DNA from: an uncultured Candidatus Puniceispirillum sp.
GTDB lineage: Bacteria; Pseudomonadota; Alphaproteobacteria; Puniceispirillales; Puniceispirillaceae
Direction of reading: 5' to 3'
DNA: 64,000 bases
Assembly (NCBI GenBank): GCA_905182545.1
Contig: CAJJBY010000010.1
Coordinates: 1-64,000, forward strand
The notes beneath the pieces were generated by a model. It ran no database searches. It was given only the letters and a program-made list of their open reading frames with translations, and was not told the origin of the DNA. The translations under genes were made by a program, and so were the position numbers. Shown piece after piece: positions 7,793 to 16,360 of the stretch (position 1 is the stretch's first letter; every line of letters begins with the position of its first letter).

Positions 7793-7821
7793 TTGACAGA
7801 TGCAGCCATGCGGCCTATACC
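7793..7821 (+). promoter_or_regulatory. Sigma-70-type promoter for rpmH
   Basis: TTGACA (7793-7798) and TATACC (7816-7821) are separated by exactly 17 bp, about 48 bp before the rpmH start. It is the clearest promoter in the window and should drive rpmH-rnpA-yidD-yidC. No DnaA-box cluster was seen in the 200 bp before rpmH. Confidence 0.7.
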
Positions 7822-7868
7822 CCGCACTCAGTAATTTTCTATATTCACTTTCATAAAGGAGCGTTCAA

Positions 7869-8003
7869 ATGAAACGCACCTATCAGCCTAGCGTATTGGT
7901 TCGCAAGCGCCGTCACGGTTTTCGTTCACGCATGGCCACTGTTGGTGGTCGTCGGGTCATTCAGGCTCGTCGTGCAAAGGGTCGTGCGCGCCTCTCAGCG
8001 TAA
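7869..8003 (+). CDS. rpmH: 50S ribosomal protein L34
   Basis: The 44-aa, highly basic product begins MKRTYQPS and contains the L34 core [13 protein letters not shown] and [13 protein letters not shown]. It is a structural protein of the large ribosomal subunit. The ATG follows the ribosome site AAAGGAG. It is first in the conserved rpmH-rnpA-yidD-yidC order, 36 bp before rnpA, downstream of a consensus promoter. Confidence 0.97.
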   Translation: MKRTYQPSVLVRKRRHGFRSRMATVGGRRVIQARRAKGRARLSA

Positions 8004-8039
8004 CTATATCCACAAGGATACCTGTGTTTGGTGTCTGAC

Positions 8040-8464
8040 ATGAAAACCATACCGTCGCGCGCCGGATTCCTTGCGGCGCGGTCCAAGGGCGAAAAAGCCC
8101 TTGCCAGAGGCCTTGTGATCCAAGCCGTCACCCACGATTTGGATGTTTGGCGGATCGGGCTAACCGCTACCAAAAAAATTGGCAATGCCGTCACCCGTAA
8201 TCGGGCTCGACGGCGTATGCGCGCTTTGGCGCGTGATCATCTGTCACCATTAGCAAAAAATGGCATTGATTATGTGTTGATTGCCCGTCATGACACCGCA
8301 ACGGCGAATTGGCAGGACATGATTAATGGGTTGCAAAAAGCAATCCGCTATCTTCACCGCACCATCGCCACTGGCACAAATCCAGGGGCAAGTCAAATGC
8401 TAAGCCAAACGCCAAGCCCGACCCCAAGCCAATGGCGGACAGACAATCACAGGATAAATCATGA
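8040..8464 (+). CDS. rnpA: Ribonuclease P protein component (apparent frameshift near the C-terminus)
   Basis: RnpA binds the catalytic RNase P RNA for tRNA 5' maturation. The signature GNAVTRNRARRRMR (about residues 48-61) and the N-terminal SRAGFLAA are clear. Starts at TTG 8028 or GTG 8031 are also possible, the latter nearer to the AAGGA at 8014. As written the frame stays open to 8729, running over almost all of yidD. Moving to the -1 frame after about 8380 gives a Lys/Pro-rich tail ending in a TGA that overlaps the yidD ATG (ATGA), as expected for a coupled operon, giving about 141 aa. I therefore infer a missing base and place the end at 8464. Confidence 0.8.
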
Positions 8465-8766
8465 ACCGGTTTGGCGCTTTTACGCAAAAGGTGGCGGCCG
8501 GTTTCCTTCTTGGGCTGATTGCAATTTATCGTTTATTTATCTCGCCACTTTTGGGAGCAAATTGTCGGCATTTGCCAACATGCTCACAATATGCGAAAGA
8601 TGCGGTAATCGCACACGGACCCTTGCATGGATCTTACTATGCGCTAAAACGTATTTTGCGCTGTCACCCTTGGGCCGAACCAAAGGTCGATCCGGTGCCA
8701 CCATTCTTGAACAGGCAGAAAGCCATTAAAAATATTAATGCCAAAAACCAAAGGTTAGGTGAATGA
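8461..8766 (+). CDS. yidD: Membrane protein insertion efficiency factor YidD
   Basis: The 101-aa product shows the YidD core: IAIYRLFISPLLGANCRHLP followed by TCSQYA, then HGPLHGSYYALKRILRCHPW. It is an inner-membrane-associated protein that helps YidC-dependent insertion of membrane proteins. It overlaps rnpA upstream (ATGA after the inferred frame correction) and yidC downstream by 4 bp, so the three are translationally coupled. Confidence 0.93.
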   Translation: MNRFGAFTQKVAAGFLLGLIAIYRLFISPLLGANCRHLPTCSQYAKDAVIAHGPLHGSYYALKRILRCHPWAEPKVDPVPPFLNRQKAIKNINAKNQRLGE

Positions 8767-10520
8767 CTCCCGAAAATCGTAATCTGATTCTAGCCGTTGC
8801 GCTGTCAATGGCTGTTTTGTTTGGCTGGCAGATATTGGTCATTCAGCCCGAACTGGAAAAAGAACAGGCGCAACAAGCCCTGATCGCGGAACAGCAGGCG
8901 GCAACTGCCAAGACACAGAATGTTGATGGCACGCCAGCAATCACCAGCACCGGTGATGCACCCAATCTGACGCCAGGCTTGGCAGGACAGGATGCCGCAA
9001 CAGCCGATACCGCCAAACGCGTCACCATTGACGCGCCATTGGTTCAAGGTTCGTTCTCGCTTCAGGGCGCGCGGATAGATGATGTTATTCTGACCAGCTA
9101 TCGCGAAACTTTGGATGCCGAATCAGATAATATTCACTTTTTGAAAAAGACCAGTTCACAAGCACCCTTTTTCGCCGAATTTGGCTGGGCCAGTTCAGAT
9201 GCAGGCCAGCCAATGCCATCAGCGCAAACCCTATGGGCGTCTGATCGCGATCTGTTATCACCATCAAGTCCGGTGACGCTGCGCTGGGACAATGGCAAAG
9301 GTTTGGTTTTCACCCGCAAGATTTCGATCAATGACGATTATCTGATCACTTATGATGACGCGGTTGCCAGCGGCCTTAGCACGGCAATTACCATGTATCA
9401 TTTTGGTTTGGTACGCCGTCAAGGAACACCGCCAACTAGCGGCATCTATATTCTGCATGAAGGAGCGCTTGGCGTTTTTGACGAAACCCTAAAAGAAGAA
9501 GATTATTCTGACTTAAGAGACGCACCTGCGGGCGGCATTAAAGTCGCACCAGAGGCTGCCGGTGGCTGGATCGGTATTACCGATAAATATTGGCTTGCCG
9601 CATTATTGCCATCACAGCAGGAAAAATTCACCTACAGCTTTCAATCACTACCGGGCAAGACCGACCGTTATCAGGTCGATTACATCGATAATGTTGGTTT
9701 GACCTTGGCTGCCGGTTCGGCAGTCAGCACCCAAGGACGGCTTTTTGCCGGTGCCAAAAAAGTGGCTTTGCTAGATTACTATAAAGAAGAATTGGGGATT
9801 CCAAATTTCGATCTGGCGATTGATTTTGGCTGGTTCTATTTCCTGACCAAGCCGTTCTTCTATGCTATTGACTGGCTGTTTGATTTGTTTGGTAATTTTG
9901 GCGTGGCGACACTGGCCTTTACCGTTGTTGTAAAGCTTGCCTTTTTCCCACTTGCAAATAAATCCTATCGCTCGATGGCAAAGATGCGGATTCTGACACC
10001 CAAACTGCAATCGCTTCGCGAACGGTTTGGTGATGACAGAATGAAACTGAACCAAGAAATGATGGCGCTTTATAAGGCTGAAAAAGTCAATCCGGCGGCA
10101 GGCTGTTTGCCTGTGCTATTGCAGATTCCAGTCTTTTTCGCGCTTTACAAGGTTTTGTTTGTGACCATCGAAATGCGGCACGCACCATTTTTTGGGTGGA
10201 TCGCTGATTTGTCAGCACCTGACCCAACTTCAATTTTTAATGTGTTTGGCTTGTTACCCTATTCCGTCGATTTTCTGCCGCCATTTTTACAATTGGGCTT
10301 ATGGCCAATTTTCATGGGTATTTCCATGTTTCTGCAAATGCGCTTGAATCCGACGCCACCTGATCCTATTCAGGCTAAAATTTTCCAGTGGATGCCAGTG
10401 TTTTTTACCTTCCTGCTAGCCACTTTCCCAGCTGGTTTGGTGATTTACTGGACATGGAACAACCTTCTTTCAATGGCGCAGCAATGGTACATTTTGAAAC
10501 AAGTGGCGAAGAGCAGCTAG
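8763..10520 (+). CDS. yidC: Membrane protein insertase YidC
   Basis: The 585-aa product has an N-terminal membrane helix (about residues 7-27), a variable Gln/Ala-rich linker, a large periplasmic beta-domain and, from about residue 350, the conserved five-helix insertase domain (FYFLTKPFFYAIDWLF, then GVATLAFTVVVKLAFFPLAN). The length is normal for alphaproteobacteria. It inserts and folds inner-membrane proteins with or without Sec. The start overlaps yidD by 4 bp, and its 3' end overlaps engB. Confidence 0.97.
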   Translation: MTPENRNLILAVALSMAVLFGWQILVIQPELEKEQAQQALIAEQQAATAKTQNVDGTPAITSTGDAPNLTPGLAGQDAATADTAKRVTIDAPLVQGSFSLQGARIDDVILTSYRETLDAESDNIHFLKKTSSQAPFFAEFGWASSDAGQPMPSAQTLWASDRDLLSPSSPVTLRWDNGKGLVFTRKISINDDYLITYDDAVASGLSTAITMYHFGLVRRQGTPPTSGIYILHEGALGVFDETLKEEDYSDLRDAPAGGIKVAPEAAGGWIGITDKYWLAALLPSQQEKFTYSFQSLPGKTDRYQVDYIDNVGLTLAAGSAVSTQGRLFAGAKKVALLDYYKEELGIPNFDLAIDFGWFYFLTKPFFYAIDWLFDLFGNFGVATLAFTVVVKLAFFPLANKSYRSMAKMRILTPKLQSLRERFGDDRMKLNQEMMALYKAEKVNPAAGCLPVLLQIPVFFALYKVLFVTIEMRHAPFFGWIADLSAPDPTSIFNVFGLLPYSVDFLPPFLQLGLWPIFMGISMFLQMRLNPTPPDPIQAKIFQWMPVFFTFLLATFPAGLVIYWTWNNLLSMAQQWYILKQVAKSS

Positions 10521-11161
10521 CCATCGCAAATGAAGCTGGTCGGCTGCTTTTTGCCGGCCAGTGTGATTTTATCGCTGCCGCCAATAATATGAAGGCATTG
10601 CCGCCGGTTACCTTGCCGGAAATCTGCTTTGCTGGCCGATCGAATGTTGGCAAATCCTCATTGGTGAATGGATTGACCGGACGGCGAATGCTGGCGCGAA
10701 CATCACAAACGCCAGGTCGGACGCGGCAATTGATTTTTTTCAATCTTGCCGATCGTCTGCAACTGGTTGATTTGCCCGGCTATGGCTATGCCTCGGCGCC
10801 AAAAACCGACATTAAGGCTTGGACCAATCTGACCCGCAAATATCTTGCTGGCCGCCCATCCTTGCAGCGGGTGTTTTTGCTGATTGATAGTCGGCGCGGT
10901 ATTGGCCCAGCCGATCATGATATCATGGCACTTCTTGATGAAACGGCGGTGTCATGGGCGGTGGTGATAACCAAAGCCGATAAACAAAAAGCTGAGTCCT
11001 TGGCGAAAACATGCAAAGAAACCAAAACAAAAATCAGTAAATATGTTGCTGCCTATCCCGAATTATTCATCACCTCATCTGAAGATGGAACCGGCATTGA
11101 GGCATTGCGGGCGCATTTGTCGGGATTTGCCCTGCCAAAGGCCGATCGAACCAACCCCTAA
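10484..11161 (+). CDS. engB: Ribosome biogenesis GTPase EngB/YsxC
   Basis: This GTPase acts in late assembly of the large ribosomal subunit. The 225-aa product has G1 GRSNVGKSS (about 51-59), a TRQL segment, G3 DLPGYGYA (about 96-103) and G4 ITKADK. ATG 10484 gives a family-typical length and overlaps the end of yidC by 37 bp; in-frame ATG 10454 is the alternative and would add ten residues. It lies between yidC and argB, a common alphaproteobacterial order. Confidence 0.93.
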   Translation: MVHFETSGEEQLAIANEAGRLLFAGQCDFIAAANNMKALPPVTLPEICFAGRSNVGKSSLVNGLTGRRMLARTSQTPGRTRQLIFFNLADRLQLVDLPGYGYASAPKTDIKAWTNLTRKYLAGRPSLQRVFLLIDSRRGIGPADHDIMALLDETAVSWAVVITKADKQKAESLAKTCKETKTKISKYVAAYPELFITSSEDGTGIEALRAHLSGFALPKADRTNP

Positions 11162-11332
11162 AGCGGAAAACGCGATTAAACACCCGAAACCAAATTAAAT
11201 TGCGCCAAGCTATTGCGCTCTTGGCCGGATTGCCGATAATCAGCGCGGTAAATAGGCGCAAGGCCTTTGGCATCTGCGCTCTTTTTTCAAAAAATCCGGC
11301 CTGATATGGCCTTTGCTGTAAAGGCGATGAAG

Positions 11333-12241
11333 ATGGAAAACTCAACTGACCAGATGCAGGTTGATCTGCTGGCAAAAACCGGAATGCTTATCGAGGCCCT
11401 TCCGTTTATGCGCCGCTATTCTGGCAAAACCATCCTGATTAAATTTGGCGGCCATGCGATGGGCAAGGCTGATTATGTGAATGCCTTTGCCGCTGATATC
11501 GCTTTGCTGGATCAGGTTGGCGCGCTTCCGGTTGTGGTGCATGGCGGCGGACCACAAATTGGTGAGATGCTAAAAAAATTACAAATCGAATCAAGCTTTA
11601 TTGATGGTCTGCGGGTAACCGATGAGGCCACAATTTCGATTGTTGAAATGGTTCTTGCTGGCGGCATTAACAAGGCGCTTGTCGCCGCCATTGCTGGTGC
11701 TGGAGGGCGCGCCGTTGGTGTGTCTGGCAAAGATGGCGGGCTGATTACCGCACGCAAATTGATGGCAATGGCAAAAGCCAGCGACAGTGCGATTCAACAA
11801 GCGGTTGATCTTGGCTTTGTTGGCGAGCCGTCACATGTTGATGTGACTGTGTTAAATGCGCTGATGCAGCATCATTTGATTCCGGTTGTCGCACCGGTTG
11901 GCAGTGGCGAAGATGGCAAGACCTATAATATCAATGCTGATACCGCAGCCGGTGCCATTGCCGCGGCTTTGAATGCAACGCGTATGTTAATGCTTACCGA
12001 TGTAACAGGTGTTTTGGACAAAAACGGCAAATTGATTAGCAGCCTGACGATTAGTCAAGCCGAAGCCTTGATCCATGACGGCACGGTTTCTGGCGGCATG
12101 ATTCCAAAAGTTAAAACCTGTATTGATGCTGTTCAAGGCGGCGCTGAAGGCGCGGTGATCATGGATGGCCGCGCACCACATGCGCTTCTTGTAGAATTAT
12201 TCACCGAACATGGTATGGGAACCATGATCACCGCCGATTAA
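11333..12241 (+). CDS. argB: Acetylglutamate kinase
   Basis: ArgB phosphorylates N-acetylglutamate, the second step of arginine synthesis. The product (about 302 aa) shows IKFGGHAMG (about 36-44), [10 protein letters not shown], the feedback-site region [11 protein letters not shown], and [15 protein letters not shown] with LTDVTGV, all typical of the amino acid kinase family. The start chosen follows AAGG at 8 nt; ATG 11327 and frames back to 11267 are possible. It lies between engB and a HAD phosphatase gene on the same strand. Confidence 0.95.
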   Translation: MENSTDQMQVDLLAKTGMLIEALPFMRRYSGKTILIKFGGHAMGKADYVNAFAADIALLDQVGALPVVVHGGGPQIGEMLKKLQIESSFIDGLRVTDEATISIVEMVLAGGINKALVAAIAGAGGRAVGVSGKDGGLITARKLMAMAKASDSAIQQAVDLGFVGEPSHVDVTVLNALMQHHLIPVVAPVGSGEDGKTYNINADTAAGAIAAALNATRMLMLTDVTGVLDKNGKLISSLTISQAEALIHDGTVSGGMIPKVKTCIDAVQGGAEGAVIMDGRAPHALLVELFTEHGMGTMITAD

Positions 12242-12261
12242 TGTATTTTTGATTAGGAAGA

Positions 12262-12948
12262 ATGATAACCGCCATGACCGCTGCTTTTCCAACCCAATCG
12301 ATCGGTGACTGGATTTTCGATCTTGATAACACCATCTATCCGGCCAAAACAAATCTGTTTCGCCGCGTTTCGGTTCGGATTACCGAATTTGTTGCGGCGC
12401 ATTATAATGTTGCTGATGATGATGCGCGGGTGATCCAAAAGGATTTGTTTCACCGCTATGGAACCACAATGCGCGGCATGATGAGCGAAGAAAATATTCA
12501 GCCCAAAGCCTATCTTGATTATGTTCATGATATTGATGTCAGTGATCTTGACCATGACCAAGAGCTTGATTCAATGTTAACCGCTTTGCCCGGGCGGAAA
12601 CATATTTTCACCAACGGTACCATACCGCATGCGGAAAATATTCTATCGGCCTATGGTGTTCGTCATCACTTTGATCAGATTTTTGATATTGTTGCCGCCG
12701 ATTATATTCCCAAGCCAGATCAATATGCCTTTGATTGTTTTTTAAAGCAGACCGGCATTGACCCTAATGGTGCGGTCATGATCGAAGATATGGCCGCTAA
12801 TCTACAGCCCGCAGCCGCGCTTGGCATGCGCACGGTTTGGCTGGCAAGTGATATTGAATGGGCTAATCGCGGCTCAGATGAAGCTTATGTGCATTTTAAA
12901 GCCGATGACCTAAAAGGGTTTTTGCGCTCGCTTGCCCTTGCTGGGTGA
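12262..12948 (+). CDS. HAD-family hydrolase (pyrimidine 5'-nucleotidase type)
   Basis: The 228-aa product has the HAD motif I FDLDNTIYP (about 19-27), motif II TNGT (about 115), and motif III/IV KPDQYAFD and MIEDMAANL. The WIFDLDNTIYPA start and the helical cap are those of the Sdt1/pyrimidine 5'-nucleotidase-like subfamily often found beside argB and dapD in alphaproteobacteria. The substrate is not shown by the sequence; a nucleotide monophosphate is the likely class. It starts 20 bp after argB. Confidence 0.85.
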   Translation: MITAMTAAFPTQSIGDWIFDLDNTIYPAKTNLFRRVSVRITEFVAAHYNVADDDARVIQKDLFHRYGTTMRGMMSEENIQPKAYLDYVHDIDVSDLDHDQELDSMLTALPGRKHIFTNGTIPHAENILSAYGVRHHFDQIFDIVAADYIPKPDQYAFDCFLKQTGIDPNGAVMIEDMAANLQPAAALGMRTVWLASDIEWANRGSDEAYVHFKADDLKGFLRSLALAG

Positions 12949-12977
12949 TTAATGGAAAAGACTGAAGGGAAGGCATC

Positions 12978-13040
12978 ATGGACGCATGGGCCGGGAAACG
13001 CTATAACGACAAGGGCGGGCAATTGGTCTGTCAAACGTAA
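12978..13040 (+). CDS. Possible 20-codon leader peptide before dapD
   Basis: An ATG at 12978 follows GAAGGGAAGG at a plausible distance and opens a 20-codon frame ([20 protein letters not shown]) ending 11 bp before dapD. It contains only two Lys codons, so a classic lysine attenuator is not obvious. It could set up coupled translation of dapD, or be chance. Confidence 0.3.
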   Translation: MDAWAGKRYNDKGGQLVCQT

Positions 13041-13051
13041 GGAGAAAAAGC

Positions 13052-13912
13052 ATGGATTTGGCGCAACTTGAAACCGAAATTAACGCCGCATGGGATAATC
13101 GTGATGCGGTAAATACCTCGACCAAAGGGGCGGTTTGTGACGCGGTTGCAACGGCGCTTGCTTTGCTTGATTCGGGAACGGCGCGTGTCGCAGAACCGGC
13201 TGGCGATCATCAATGGGCGGTGAATCAATGGCTGAAAAAGGCGGTGCTTTTATCATTCCGTCTGAATGACATGCAAGCCATCCCAAGCGGAACCATTTAT
13301 GAAGGTGCGGGCGAATCTGTATGGTGGGACAAGGTGCCACCAAAATTTAGCGGCTGGGATGAAGCGCGTTTCCGCGAAGCCGGATTTCGCGCCGTGCCGG
13401 GCTGTATTGTTCGCCATTCGGCCTTTATTGCGCCAAATGCCGTCTTGATGCCAAGCTTTGTGAATCTTGGCGCCTATGTTGGCAGCGGAACAATGGTTGA
13501 TACATGGGCAACGGTTGGATCATGCGCACAGATTGGCAAGAATGTTCATCTGTCAGGCGGGGCTGGCATTGGCGGGGTTCTGGAACCATTACAGGCCGGA
13601 CCGGTTATTATCGAAGATGATTGCTTTATCGGTGCCCGTTCAGAAGTTGTTGAAGGTGTGGTTGTTGAAACTGGTGCGGTTTTGTCGATGGGTGTGTTTA
13701 TTGGCGCCTCGACCAAAATTGTTGATCGGGTAACAGGTGAAGTGCATATTGGTCGCGTACCAGCCTATTCAGTTGTTGTACCTGGCAGCCTTCCCGGCAA
13801 GCCATTGGCCGATGGATCACCTGGCCCGTCGCTTTATTGCGCCGTAATCATCAAGAAAGTTGACGAAAAGACCCGTGCAAAAACATCTGTAAATGATCTT
13901 TTGAGAGATTAA
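13052..13912 (+). CDS. dapD: 2,3,4,5-tetrahydropyridine-2,6-dicarboxylate N-succinyltransferase
   Basis: DapD transfers succinyl from succinyl-CoA in the lysine/diaminopimelate pathway. The 286-aa product has an N-terminal helical domain, the segment [12 protein letters not shown] and a left-handed beta-helix of hexapeptide repeats ([20 protein letters not shown], then [19 protein letters not shown]). This length and order are normal for DapD. A purine-rich site, GTAAGGAG, precedes the ATG. It is followed 4 bp later by dapE, so both succinylase-branch enzymes are co-transcribed. Confidence 0.96.
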   Translation: MDLAQLETEINAAWDNRDAVNTSTKGAVCDAVATALALLDSGTARVAEPAGDHQWAVNQWLKKAVLLSFRLNDMQAIPSGTIYEGAGESVWWDKVPPKFSGWDEARFREAGFRAVPGCIVRHSAFIAPNAVLMPSFVNLGAYVGSGTMVDTWATVGSCAQIGKNVHLSGGAGIGGVLEPLQAGPVIIEDDCFIGARSEVVEGVVVETGAVLSMGVFIGASTKIVDRVTGEVHIGRVPAYSVVVPGSLPGKPLADGSPGPSLYCAVIIKKVDEKTRAKTSVNDLLRD

Positions 13913-13916
13913 AACC

Positions 13917-15059
13917 ATGCCATCCTTCGCGGTTCAACTTGCGCAAAGACTTGTGCGCTGCCCATCGGTAACGCCCGTTGAAGGCGGAGCGCTTGATCTG
14001 TTGCAGGATGAATTCACCAAGCTTGGTTTTGACTGCACAAGATTGCCTTTTGGCGCTGGGGAAAAGCGGATCGATAATCTGTTTGCCCACCGCGGAAAAG
14101 GTGGGCGTCATTTTGCCTTTGCTGGTCACACTGATGTTGTGCCGGTTGGTGATGCCGCGCAATGGCAGCATGACCCTTTTGGCGGCGCGCTTGTTGATGG
14201 CAAATTATATGGCCGTGGCACAGCTGATATGAAAGGCGGCATCGCCGCTTTTGTTGCCGCCGTATCCAGCCTTGACGGCGCTGACGATGCCGGCTCGATC
14301 AGCTTTATCATCACCGGTGATGAAGAGGGCGATGCTGATTTCGGCACGGTTAAGATGGTTGAATGGTTACAGGCGAATGATCAAGTGCCGGATGTGTGCG
14401 TTGTTGGCGAGCCAACCAATCCATCACGCCTTGGCGATGTGATTAAAAACGGCCGCCGTGGCAGCCTGTCCTGCCAGTTGCGCGTTGATGGGGCGCAAGG
14501 CCATGTTGCCTATCCGCATCTAGCCGATAACCCGATTACCCGCTTGATCGCGATGTTAGCACCAGTGAATGGCACCGCGCTTGATGGCGGCAATGATTAT
14601 TTTGACCCGTCAACAGCGAATGTGACCAGCATCGATACCGGCAATGAGGCTGGCAATATCATTCCCGCATCAGTATCGGCCAAATTCAATATCCGGTTTA
14701 ATACCGAACATAATTCAGATGATTTAACTGGCTGGCTGGAAGAACATTTCAACCGTGTTGGTGGCGATTGGACGGCGAAATGGCGTGCCTCAGCACAGCC
14801 CTTTTTGACGCCTGCCGGCAGCTTTACCGAATTGATGCAGACAGCAATTGAATCGGTTACAGGGCAAAAGCCAATTCTGTCAACAAGTGGCGGCACATCG
14901 GATGCACGCTTTATTACAAATATCTGTCCCGTTGCCGAATTTGGCCTTGTTGGTCAAACCATGCATCAGGTTGATGAGCATGTTGACGCAGCTGACATCG
15001 ACCAGCTTGCGAAAATCTATCATGAAATGCTGGTTCGTTTTTTTAAGGGTGACTCTTAA
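13917..15059 (+). CDS. dapE: Succinyl-diaminopimelate desuccinylase
   Basis: This M20-family zinc enzyme removes succinate from N-succinyl-LL-DAP. The 380-aa product shows AGHTDVVPVG (metal His and Asp), YGRGTADMKGG (bridging Asp), TGDEEGDADFG (catalytic Glu pair), VVGEPT and the late GGTSDAR plus metal His region, with an inserted dimerisation domain in between. Its stop codon abuts the ATG of the next gene. Confidence 0.96.
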   Translation: MPSFAVQLAQRLVRCPSVTPVEGGALDLLQDEFTKLGFDCTRLPFGAGEKRIDNLFAHRGKGGRHFAFAGHTDVVPVGDAAQWQHDPFGGALVDGKLYGRGTADMKGGIAAFVAAVSSLDGADDAGSISFIITGDEEGDADFGTVKMVEWLQANDQVPDVCVVGEPTNPSRLGDVIKNGRRGSLSCQLRVDGAQGHVAYPHLADNPITRLIAMLAPVNGTALDGGNDYFDPSTANVTSIDTGNEAGNIIPASVSAKFNIRFNTEHNSDDLTGWLEEHFNRVGGDWTAKWRASAQPFLTPAGSFTELMQTAIESVTGQKPILSTSGGTSDARFITNICPVAEFGLVGQTMHQVDEHVDAADIDQLAKIYHEMLVRFFKGDS

Positions 15060-15626
15060 ATGGCATCATTGCCCAATCTATCACCATCAAGCCTGTTCGC
15101 ACTGATTCGGGTGACATTGCTTGTCATGCTTGGCCGAAAGCCAGCGATTGGCAGTTATGCCACATCACCAGCGGGGATTTGGCAAGCGATTGCAGCATCG
15201 ATTGTCTTTACGCTTTTGGTCACGATTTATCCGGGGCTTGAGGCGACCCCAAGCCTGTTTTTTGCCGCGCTTCTTCTGCAATTGATTGGCGTTGTCCTGC
15301 TGGTGCTTTTGATCAATCTGTTATTAAAAGCACTTGGCAGACCAGATAAATTATTACCGTTTATCGTGCCATTTTTATGGATTGAAAATCTACAACAGCT
15401 TCTTGGCGGCATTGTTCAAAGCCTGACCGTAATGACCGGTGATCAAACGCTAATGATTTTGATTTTGCCGGTTGCGGTCTGGACTTGCTATTGGTTGTGG
15501 CGCATTGGCCGCGATATTGTCGGCAAGGGCGGCTTGGTAGCGGCAGGTTTCATCACCCTGTCATTCATGATCGATGTCAGCCTTCTTTATATGCTTCAGT
15601 CGCGACTGCCAGCCATCGGCGGATAA
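15060..15626 (+). CDS. Inner-membrane protein of unknown function (four to five helices)
   Basis: The 188-aa product is hydrophobic, with helices at about residues 40-58, 65-88, 100-120, 130-148 and 158-180. I do not recognise the family with certainty; it is reminiscent of Yip1-type membrane proteins. The ATG follows the dapE stop directly, so expression is coupled to dapE. Its 3' end overlaps the convergent truA gene by 31 bp, so both coding sequences share that segment on opposite strands. Confidence 0.6.
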   Translation: MASLPNLSPSSLFALIRVTLLVMLGRKPAIGSYATSPAGIWQAIAASIVFTLLVTIYPGLEATPSLFFAALLLQLIGVVLLVLLINLLLKALGRPDKLLPFIVPFLWIENLQQLLGGIVQSLTVMTGDQTLMILILPVAVWTCYWLWRIGRDIVGKGGLVAAGFITLSFMIDVSLLYMLQSRLPAIGG

Positions 15627-16360
15627 TCAACACCAACAAGATACAAGCCTTCGGGCGGGGCGGTTGGGCCAGCGGCACTGCGGTCACAGGCAGAAAGCGC
15701 GGTTTTCACATCATCAGCGTGCCATTTCCCCGTGCCAACAAGCGCCAATGTTCCAGTGATATTGCGCACTTGGTGATGCAGGAATGACCGCGCCTCGGCA
15801 TGAATGTGAATTTCATCACCAACCTTTTCAACATCCAAACGATCAAGCGTCCGCAAGGGTGATTCAGCCTGACATTGGCTTGCCCGAAAGCTGGTGAAAT
15901 CATGTCGCCCAATCAAATGTTTGGCAGCGCTTGCCATCGACATTGGATCAAGCGGGTGTTTGTGATGCCAAACCCGCCCAGCATCAAGCGCTGGCGGTTG
16001 GCGGCGCGGCAAAATCCGGTATAGATAGCGCCTGCCAATGGCACTGAATCGGGCATGAAATTCAGCTGGCACCTCAACCGCATGTCGAATGCTGATCGGC
16101 ATTCTGGCAAGATGGGCGTTCAGCGCCTCCATCACCCTGTTGGCGGTGAATTTATCGGGAACATCAAGATGCGCTGCCTGCGCGGTGGCATGAACCCCCG
16201 AATCGGTGCGCCCTGCCCCGGCAACCGCAATTGGTGCCAGCAAAAAAGCCGCAGCGGCATCTTCAATTCGAGCCTGAACCGAATCGGCATTTTCCTGACG
16301 CTGCCATCCTGAAAAAGGGCCGCCATCATATTCAATGGTGATCAGAATACGCCGCGTCAT
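15596..16360 (-). CDS. truA: tRNA pseudouridine(38-40) synthase
   Basis: TruA isomerises uridines 38-40 in the anticodon arm. The 254-aa product has IEYDGGPFSGWQRQ near the start, the catalytic GAGRTDSGVHA (Asp nucleophile, about residues 49-59), FHARFSAIGRRYLYRI and FLHHQVRNITGTL. It overlaps fmt upstream by 4 bp and forms the end of a def-fmt-truA set. Its own 3' end overlaps the convergent membrane protein gene. Confidence 0.95.
   Translation of the reverse strand: MTRRILITIEYDGGPFSGWQRQENADSVQARIEDAAAAFLLAPIAVAGAGRTDSGVHATAQAAHLDVPDKFTANRVMEALNAHLARMPISIRHAVEVPAEFHARFSAIGRRYLYRILPRRQPPALDAGRVWHHKHPLDPMSMASAAKHLIGRHDFTSFRASQCQAESPLRTLDRLDVEKVGDEIHIHAEARSFLHHQVRNITGTLALVGTGKWHADDVKTALSACDRSAAGPTAPPEGLYLVGVDYPPMAGSRD

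Noticed and set aside
7665-7868. Replication origin upstream of rpmH
   Set aside because: rpmH is near oriC in many bacteria, but I saw no cluster of DnaA boxes and no dnaA gene.
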